Shown: positions 6,325-10,665 of the stretch, in pieces
Numbering within the stretch: the stretch's first letter is position 1
How the letters are laid out: each line of letters starts with the position of its first letter
Assembly: GCA_910587135.1 (NCBI GenBank)
Contig: CAJULF010000078.1
Span: forward strand, 1-10,665
Direction of reading: 5' to 3'
DNA: 10,665 nucleotides
Source of the DNA: an uncultured Oscillospiraceae bacterium
GTDB lineage: Bacteria > Bacillota > Clostridia > Oscillospirales > Ruminococcaceae
Notes under the pieces: model-generated
Told to the model about the DNA's origin: nothing
Database searches by the model: none
The model's input: the letters and a program-made list of their open reading frames with translations, nothing else
Translations under genes and position numbers: made by a program

Positions 6325-8577
6325 TCAGTTGTTTTTTGCACGGCGGAATCTTTCAAACCGCACCTCGTCCTCGTGACGGTGGCAGACAGGGCACTCGTCG
6401 TCGATTATTCCCGTAAATCCGCAGCATGGGTCGCGGTCTATGGGGTGATTTATCGCGCCGTAGCCTATACCCTCCTCTTTCATGTAGCGGACTATCTGTT
6501 CAAAGGCGTCGAGATTTTTGAGCGGGTCGCCGTCCATTTCCACATAGCTGATGTGCCCTCCGTTGGTGAGGGCGTGGTAGGGAGCCTCCAGCCGCAGCTT
6601 TTTGAATGCGCTTATATTGAAGTAAACGGGGATATGGAAGGAATTGGTGTAGTAATCTTTGTCGGTCACACCTTCAATCTCACCGTATTTATTCTTGTCG
6701 ATTTTAATGAATCTTCCCGAAAGACCCTCCGCGGGGGTGGCGATAAGCGTATAGTTCAGACCCGTTCTGCGGCTTTCCGCGTCAACACGCTCGCGCATAT
6801 GCGACACTATCTCAAGTCCCAGCTTCTGAGCTTCCTCGCTCTCGCCCTGATGAGCCCCGATAAGCGCCTTAAGGCACTCCGCAAGTCCTATAAATCCCGT
6901 GGTGAGAGAGCCGTGCTTGAGTATCTCCGCAATGCTGCCGTCCTCGGACAGCTTTTCGGAGTCTATCCAAACGCCCTGCCCCATAAGAAACGGATAATTT
7001 TTGACTTTTTTTGAGCTTTGTATTTTTAAACGTGCGGTGAGTTGAGCGATAACCAAGTCCATCATCTCGTCAAGGTCATGATAGAACTTTTGAATATTGC
7101 CCTTTGCTTCTATTCCGAGGCGCGGGAGATTGATGGTGGTGAAGCTCAGATTGCCTCTGCCAGTAACTATTTCGCGGCTCGGGTCGTATGCGTTTCCGAT
7201 AACGCGGGTGCGGCAGCCCATATAGGCTATCTCGGTGTTGTAGTCGCCGTCCTTGTAGTATTGGAGATTGAACGGAGCATCGATAAAGCTGAAATTCGGG
7301 AACATTCTTTTTGCGGAAACGCGGATAGCCAGCTTGAACAGGTCATAGTTCGGGTCGTTTTCATTGTAGTTTATTCCTTCCTTCACCTTGAATATCTGTA
7401 TGGGGAAGATAGGAGTTTCGCCGTTGCCCAGACCTCTTTCTTCCGCGAGCAGCACGTTTCTTGTTACCATGCGCCCCTCGGGAGAGGTGTCCGTGCCGTA
7501 GTTTATGGATGAGAACGGGTTCTGAGCGCCTGCGCGGGAGTTCATGGTGTTGAGATTGTGGATAAGCGCTTCCATCGCTTGGTAGGTCGCGCGGTCGGTT
7601 TCCGCCTCTGCCAGCTTTTCGGCGCTGTCCTGGAGAGCGGAGAAGTTGTCGCCGTAGTCGCGCGCGAGAAGCTCCCATTCCTTGGCTTTATAGTCAAAAT
7701 TATCCATGAGCTTCGGATAAAGTCCGTATGTTTCGCCGATCTCTTTGGCAGCGTTTTTCAGCTTTTCGGTTTCCTCCGCGAAATCTGTGCTTCCGCGCGA
7801 GAAGCATATCGCCTTGGCAAGGTTGGCGGTGTACATTCTGCGGAAAGTCTTTTTAACGCCCTCCGCCATGGCATAATCAAAATTCGGAACAGACTGCCCG
7901 CCGTGCTGGTCGTTTTGGTTGGATTGTATGGCTATACACGCGAGCGCGGCATAGCTGGCGATGTCATTTGGCTCACGCAGGAAGCCGTGCCCCGTGGAAA
8001 ATCCGCCATGGAACAGCTTAAGGAGGTCAATCTGACAGCAGGTGGTAGTCAGCGTCAGAAAATCCAGGTCGTGGATATGTATATCGCCGTTTATATGAGC
8101 GTGGGAGTGGGCAGGGTCAAGGACATATATCTCGTTGAACTGCTTGGCACCCTCCGAGCCGTATTTCAGCATCGTGCCCATGGCGGTGTCACCGTCAATA
8201 TTGGCGTTTTCGCGCTTGATGTCGCATTCTCCCGCCGATTTGAAAGTAAGATCCTCATATATCTTCATCAGCTTGGAGTCCATCTCGCGGGCTCTGGTAC
8301 GCTCTGCCCGGTAGAGAATGTACGCCTTGGCGGTCTTGGAGTGCCCGCCCTCGATAAGCACCTTCTCCACCATGTCCTGGACCTCCTCGACCGAGGGGTT
8401 GCGTCCTATGATGGATACGGAAAGCTGCTGGCAGACCTCGTCAGCCAGCTTCATAGCCTCACCGTAGTCGTTGCCTCCGACTACCTGCGCCGCCTTGTAT
8501 ATCGCCGATGCTATTTTCTCAATATTAAAAGGAACCTGTCTTCCGTCCCTCTTTTTTATCATGGTAATCATTGCCAT
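6325..8577 (-). CDS. nrdD: Anaerobic (class III) ribonucleoside-triphosphate reductase, lacking the C-terminal glycyl-radical motif
   Basis: 750 residues from ATG 8577, chosen because AAGGAG (about 10 nt upstream) would lie inside the ORF if the earlier ATG 8598 were used. Residues ~5-95 form an ATP-cone (KRDGRQVPFNIEKIASAIYKAA). The reductase barrel follows with DIHIHDLDF, TTTCCQIDLLKLFHGGFSTG (Cys180/181), QSNQNDQHGGQSVPNFD, NSRAGAQNPFSSINYGTD, and MGCRTRV with Cys455, a likely thiyl/redox cysteine. The C-terminal Cys cluster is present (DPCCGFTGIIDDECPVC). The protein then ends VRFERFRRAKNN-stop. Family members continue with an R--GY glycyl-radical loop and an AKR-type tail, and none of the three frames across 6313-6360 encodes it. 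The family reduces NTPs to dNTPs anaerobically using that radical, so this copy is predicted inactive unless the sequence has an error or the radical site is supplied otherwise. Confidence 0.9.
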   Translation of the reverse strand: MAMITMIKKRDGRQVPFNIEKIASAIYKAAQVVGGNDYGEAMKLADEVCQQLSVSIIGRNPSVEEVQDMVEKVLIEGGHSKTAKAYILYRAERTRAREMDSKLMKIYEDLTFKSAGECDIKRENANIDGDTAMGTMLKYGSEGAKQFNEIYVLDPAHSHAHINGDIHIHDLDFLTLTTTCCQIDLLKLFHGGFSTGHGFLREPNDIASYAALACIAIQSNQNDQHGGQSVPNFDYAMAEGVKKTFRRMYTANLAKAICFSRGSTDFAEETEKLKNAAKEIGETYGLYPKLMDNFDYKAKEWELLARDYGDNFSALQDSAEKLAEAETDRATYQAMEALIHNLNTMNSRAGAQNPFSSINYGTDTSPEGRMVTRNVLLAEERGLGNGETPIFPIQIFKVKEGINYNENDPNYDLFKLAIRVSAKRMFPNFSFIDAPFNLQYYKDGDYNTEIAYMGCRTRVIGNAYDPSREIVTGRGNLSFTTINLPRLGIEAKGNIQKFYHDLDEMMDLVIAQLTARLKIQSSKKVKNYPFLMGQGVWIDSEKLSEDGSIAEILKHGSLTTGFIGLAECLKALIGAHQGESEEAQKLGLEIVSHMRERVDAESRRTGLNYTLIATPAEGLSGRFIKIDKNKYGEIEGVTDKDYYTNSFHIPVYFNISAFKKLRLEAPYHALTNGGHISYVEMDGDPLKNLDAFEQIVRYMKEEGIGYGAINHPIDRDPCCGFTGIIDDECPVCHRHEDEVRFERFRRAKNN

Positions 8578-8654
8578 TTTGCACTTACTCCTTAACATCC
8601 CGATTTTCTCTCAAACGGCGCTGCATAAGCTCTCGCCGCCTTTTTTGTCATTTA

Positions 8655-8698
8655 TACAACATCTTGTAGCGATGACAGTAATTATATCTATTATATAG
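8655..8698 (-). promoter_or_regulatory. Two NrdR-box-like palindromes over the nrdD promoter
   Basis: CTATATAATAG (8688-8698) overlaps the -10, and TACAA-GATG-TTGTA (8655-8668, minus-strand reading) lies just downstream of the transcription start. Their centres are about 31.5 bp apart. The NrdR repressor of ribonucleotide reductase genes is known to bind paired ~16-bp AT-rich palindromes (ACAC-TATAT-TGTGT type) at roughly three helical turns. Spacing and position fit; the individual boxes match the consensus only partly. Confidence 0.45.
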
Positions 8699-8718
8699 GT
8701 TCTGGCTGATTTTGTCAA
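8690..8718 (-). promoter_or_regulatory. Consensus sigma-A promoter of the nrdD-nrdG operon
   Basis: Minus strand: TTGACA (8713-8718), 17-bp spacer, TATAAT (8690-8695), a perfect match to both hexamers with optimal spacing. Transcription would begin near 8683, giving a leader of about 105 nt before ATG 8577. The leader has a small CGGCG/CGCCG stem. Such a strong promoter suggests repressor control. Confidence 0.9.
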
Positions 8719-8875
8719 GATGTTTTTCAGAGATATATAAAAAAATGGTGGTATTTTAGTTTCCTGTACAAGATGAATGAACCTGTCAAATGCCGAAGAG
8801 CCGCATAAAATTGCGATTTTGCATGTTCCCGGAGTTTTTTTGACAGTTTTCAAATTCCACGCAGAATTTAAACTT

Positions 8876-9072
8876 TCAGCTTGTAGAAAAAGCCTAAATG
8901 CCACACAATGTCGGTACATGAAATTTTAAAACGCGCACATTTGCCGTTTGGTAAATGTGCGCGTTTTCCGTTAGGCATAAGGAGTGAAGCTAAGCGGAAC
9001 GGAGTATGCCTAACGGAAATTTTGAAATTTTTTAAAAAATCCGCCCTTGGTCAACCTTTATATACAGGCTGA
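8876..9072 (+). repeat. Structured MITE-like intergenic element, copy 3
   Basis: 197-bp copy between the nrdD promoter region and the ABC permease gene, in the same orientation as copy 1. The ends are TCAGCTTGTAGAAAAAGCC and the complement of TCAGCCTGTATATAAAGG. Hairpin 1 (8931-8964) has a 15-bp stem with one G-T wobble and loop GTTT. Hairpin 2 (8966-9018) has a perfect 14-bp outer stem (TTCCGTTAGGCATA). The inner inverted repeat (AAATTTTAAAA against TTTTGAAATTT) is present. Unlike copies 1 and 2 it is not flanked by a pair of palindromes; the flanks are plain AT-rich sequence. Confidence 0.8.
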
Positions 9073-9096
9073 TACTTTAATATCTTCTTTTGGAAA

Positions 9097-9834
9097 CTAT
9101 TCCCATTTAAAGCGCTTTACAGAAATCCCCAAACAGATTATTATAACAGCCACCATAATAACAGGAGACAGAAAGTTTTCAATCGGTAACCCGAGAAATG
9201 CCGATTTCATTAGCTGAATGCCCTGTGTCAATGGAAAGAAGCTGATAATCTTCTGCATGACGGCGGGCATAACCTCAAAAGGAAGCGTCGTTCCCGAAAA
9301 GATAAGCATGGGAAAATATAGGATACAAGTGATCACACTCGCGCTTTTCATATTTTTAGCAATACCGCCAATTAACAGACCAATGCTTAATGTAGATATC
9401 ATCGTTAACATCCAGCTTCCCAAGAATAAAAGACAGGAACCGTGTATATTTACTTTCCAGATCAGCGCAGCAGGGAAAAGAGTAAGCATTGATACAACGC
9501 AATACAAACAATAGATTGTAAATTCTACAATAAGTATTTTTACCGGACTGACAGGTGTAACCTGAAAACGCTTCAAAATTTTATGTTCCCGATATTCCGA
9601 TACTACAAGCGGCAGCCCCATTAATCCGCCCGCACATATGGAAATGCAGCAAAGCGCACTAAAGGATTGTTCCATAAAAGTGTATGCTGCTCCTTCAGCG
9701 GCAGGTTTTGTTCCGTATATAAAGCCAAGGATAAATAATACAATCAAAGGCATGATAACGGCAAAAATAACCATATTCATGTTTCTGATATTGAGCTTTA
9801 GTTCATTTTTCAATAGTGTCAAAAATGATTTCAT
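9097..9834 (-). CDS. ABC-2 type transporter permease
   Basis: 245 residues, normal for a DrrB-like ABC-2 permease. There are six predicted membrane segments, roughly residues 21-41, 57-79, 99-126, 133-158, 165-181 and 222-239. A charged cytoplasmic stretch EYREHKILKRFQVTPVSP (80-97) sits between segments 2 and 3, where these permeases contact their ATPase. A conserved-type PMLIFSGTTLPFEVMP segment precedes the last external loop. The start ATG overlaps the ATPase stop by 4 bp (ATGA, 9831-9834), indicating translational coupling and a two-protein exporter. The substrate is not readable from sequence; relatives export drugs, antibiotics, lipids or peptides. Structured element copy 3 begins 24 bp after the stop, and no separate terminator is seen. 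Confidence 0.85.
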   Translation of the reverse strand: MKSFLTLLKNELKLNIRNMNMVIFAVIMPLIVLFILGFIYGTKPAAEGAAYTFMEQSFSALCCISICAGGLMGLPLVVSEYREHKILKRFQVTPVSPVKILIVEFTIYCLYCVVSMLTLFPAALIWKVNIHGSCLLFLGSWMLTMISTLSIGLLIGGIAKNMKSASVITCILYFPMLIFSGTTLPFEVMPAVMQKIISFFPLTQGIQLMKSAFLGLPIENFLSPVIMVAVIIICLGISVKRFKWE

Positions 9835-10556
9835 TCTTCCTCAGCCTCCTCCCCAGAAAGTGCAAGATAAGCATCCTCAAATTTTTCGCAGCCTACGATT
9901 TCCTTTGCCTGTTCAACAGTTCCGTTAAATACGACACTTCCTTTTTTCAGAATACAAATCTCATCACATAAGGCTTCTACTTCGTCCATGAAATGGGAGG
10001 TCAGAAAGATAGTCAGACCCTTCTTTTTTAATTCTGACAGCATTTTCCAGACGTCGCGGCGGGATTTGACGTCAAGTCCGGTAGTCAGTTCGTCAAGAAA
10101 TACAAGTTGAGGGTTGGGAATTAAAGAAAGCACAATAAACAGCCGTTGCCGTTCACCGCCGGACAGACTTTTTACCGCTTTGTGAATCTTATTGCCTATT
10201 CCGAATCGTTCACAAAGTCTTTTCCAGTCCGATGGAAACTTATATAAGCAAGCGGTTTCGGCGCATAGTTCCGATACTTTGATTTGCGGCTGGTAATTCC
10301 CCTCTTGAAACTGAACGCCGACATTTTGGAATAAGCGGTGTCTGTCCCTTTTTGGATCGCAGCCCAATACCGATACTGTTCCGCTGTCAGCGTTCCTTGT
10401 GCCTAAAATACATTCAATCGTTGTGCTTTTTCCCGCACCGTTTGCGCCAAGCAGTCCGTAAACGGTGCCGCGTTTTACTGATAAACTGATTTTGTCTACC
10501 GCAAGCAGACTGCCGTAGCTTTTTGATAATTTTTCGACCTTGATTACAGTTTGCAT
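9831..10556 (-). CDS. ABC transporter ATP-binding protein (DrrA/CcmA-type exporter ATPase)
   Basis: 241 residues from ATG 10556, chosen for the strong AAAGGAGG 6 nt upstream; an upstream in-frame ATG 10634 would add 26 residues that do not resemble the family. Motifs in order: aromatic Y14, Walker A GANGAGKST (37-45), Q-loop around Q82/Q84, signature LSGGE (131-135), Walker B LVFLDE (151-156), D-loop TTGLD and H-loop His188. All catalytic residues are present. It would hydrolyse ATP as a dimer to drive the ABC-2 permease encoded by the overlapping downstream gene. The single-domain ATPase plus single permease layout is that of small drug or antimicrobial-peptide exporters. A regulator gene might lie beyond the right edge. 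Confidence 0.9.
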   Translation of the reverse strand: MQTVIKVEKLSKSYGSLLAVDKISLSVKRGTVYGLLGANGAGKSTTIECILGTRNADSGTVSVLGCDPKRDRHRLFQNVGVQFQEGNYQPQIKVSELCAETACLYKFPSDWKRLCERFGIGNKIHKAVKSLSGGERQRLFIVLSLIPNPQLVFLDELTTGLDVKSRRDVWKMLSELKKKGLTIFLTSHFMDEVEALCDEICILKKGSVVFNGTVEQAKEIVGCEKFEDAYLALSGEEAEEE

Positions 10557-10665
10557 AATATACCTCCTTTGGTTTATTGTAAATAGCCCTGAGCAAAACT
10601 CACCAAACCGCATGAGAAGAGGAACAGTGAGCAAAGTTCAAAACAGCTATCACTATAACCAAAAA
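10557..10665 (-). other. Upstream region of the ABC exporter operon
   Basis: Contains AAAGGAGG immediately before the ATPase start. TTTGCTCA occurs twice about 37 bp apart on the minus strand, next to short inverted pieces (TGAG/CTCA), a possible operator layout. No promoter with both hexamers at proper spacing was identified, so the start of transcription may lie beyond the window. Confidence 0.3.

Noticed and set aside
6193..8595. Long plus-strand ORFs (273 and 345 residues) opposite nrdD and nrdG
   Set aside because: Antisense shadows caused by codon bias of the well-supported nrd genes.
8611..8919. 102-residue minus-strand ORF upstream of nrdD
   Set aside because: It runs through the nrdD promoter, the palindromes and element copy 3; no coding character is seen.
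281..9072. Repeats as a CRISPR array
   Set aside because: Copies are ~195 bp, kilobases apart, in both orientations and with internal hairpins; there are no short regular spacers and no cas genes.
8871..9080. Short target duplication (AACTT/TACTT) flanking element copy 3
   Set aside because: The match is too short and imperfect in AT-rich sequence to distinguish from chance.
10557..10634. 26-residue N-terminal extension of the ABC ATPase from ATG 10634
   Set aside because: It does not resemble the family, and a strong AAAGGAGG directs initiation at 10556.

Overview
The window looks like a chromosomal segment of an anaerobic, fibre-degrading gut or rumen Firmicute, probably a Clostridia/Ruminococcus-like organism. 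This rests on a GH5_8-type beta-mannanase lipoprotein, an anaerobic nrdD-nrdG operon, strong AGGAG-type ribosome binding sites and canonical sigma-A promoters. The assignment is inference; no rRNA or other marker gene is present.

Layout from left to right. (1) The 3' end of a GGDEF-domain gene. (2) A secreted, lipid-anchored beta-mannanase gene (+), bracketed by two oppositely oriented copies of a ~195-bp structured repeat. (3) A convergent peptide-type ABC substrate-binding lipoprotein gene (-) with a clear promoter but no ATG/GTG/TTG start. (4) An AT-rich stretch (about 3950-5810) holding a small-ORF relic split by a hairpin repeat, a beta-propeller gene, and a frameshifted relic of a Cys-rich protein. 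(5) The nrdD-nrdG operon (-), with a consensus promoter and two NrdR-box-like palindromes; NrdD ends before its glycyl-radical motif. (6) A third copy of the structured repeat. (7) A two-gene ABC exporter operon (-), ATPase then ABC-2 permease, with a 4-bp overlap.

The most unusual content is not a protein. Three copies (304-497 +, 2005-2202 -, 8876-9072 +) of a ~195-bp non-coding element share imperfect TCAGC-type terminal inverted repeats, an inner AT-rich inverted repeat and two hairpins whose stems are kept by paired substitutions. Two copies sit exactly between two copies of a short palindromic hairpin, and that hairpin belongs to a different sequence family in each case. This fits a MITE-like element that inserts into palindromes and duplicates them. 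A solo copy of one hairpin family appears to interrupt the small ORF at 4221-4359.

Functionally, the mannanase would cut mannan at the cell surface. The substrate-binding protein resembles peptide binders, and no permease genes for it are in the window. NrdD and NrdG would supply dNTPs anaerobically if NrdD were intact; as read here it lacks the RxxGY glycyl-radical segment.
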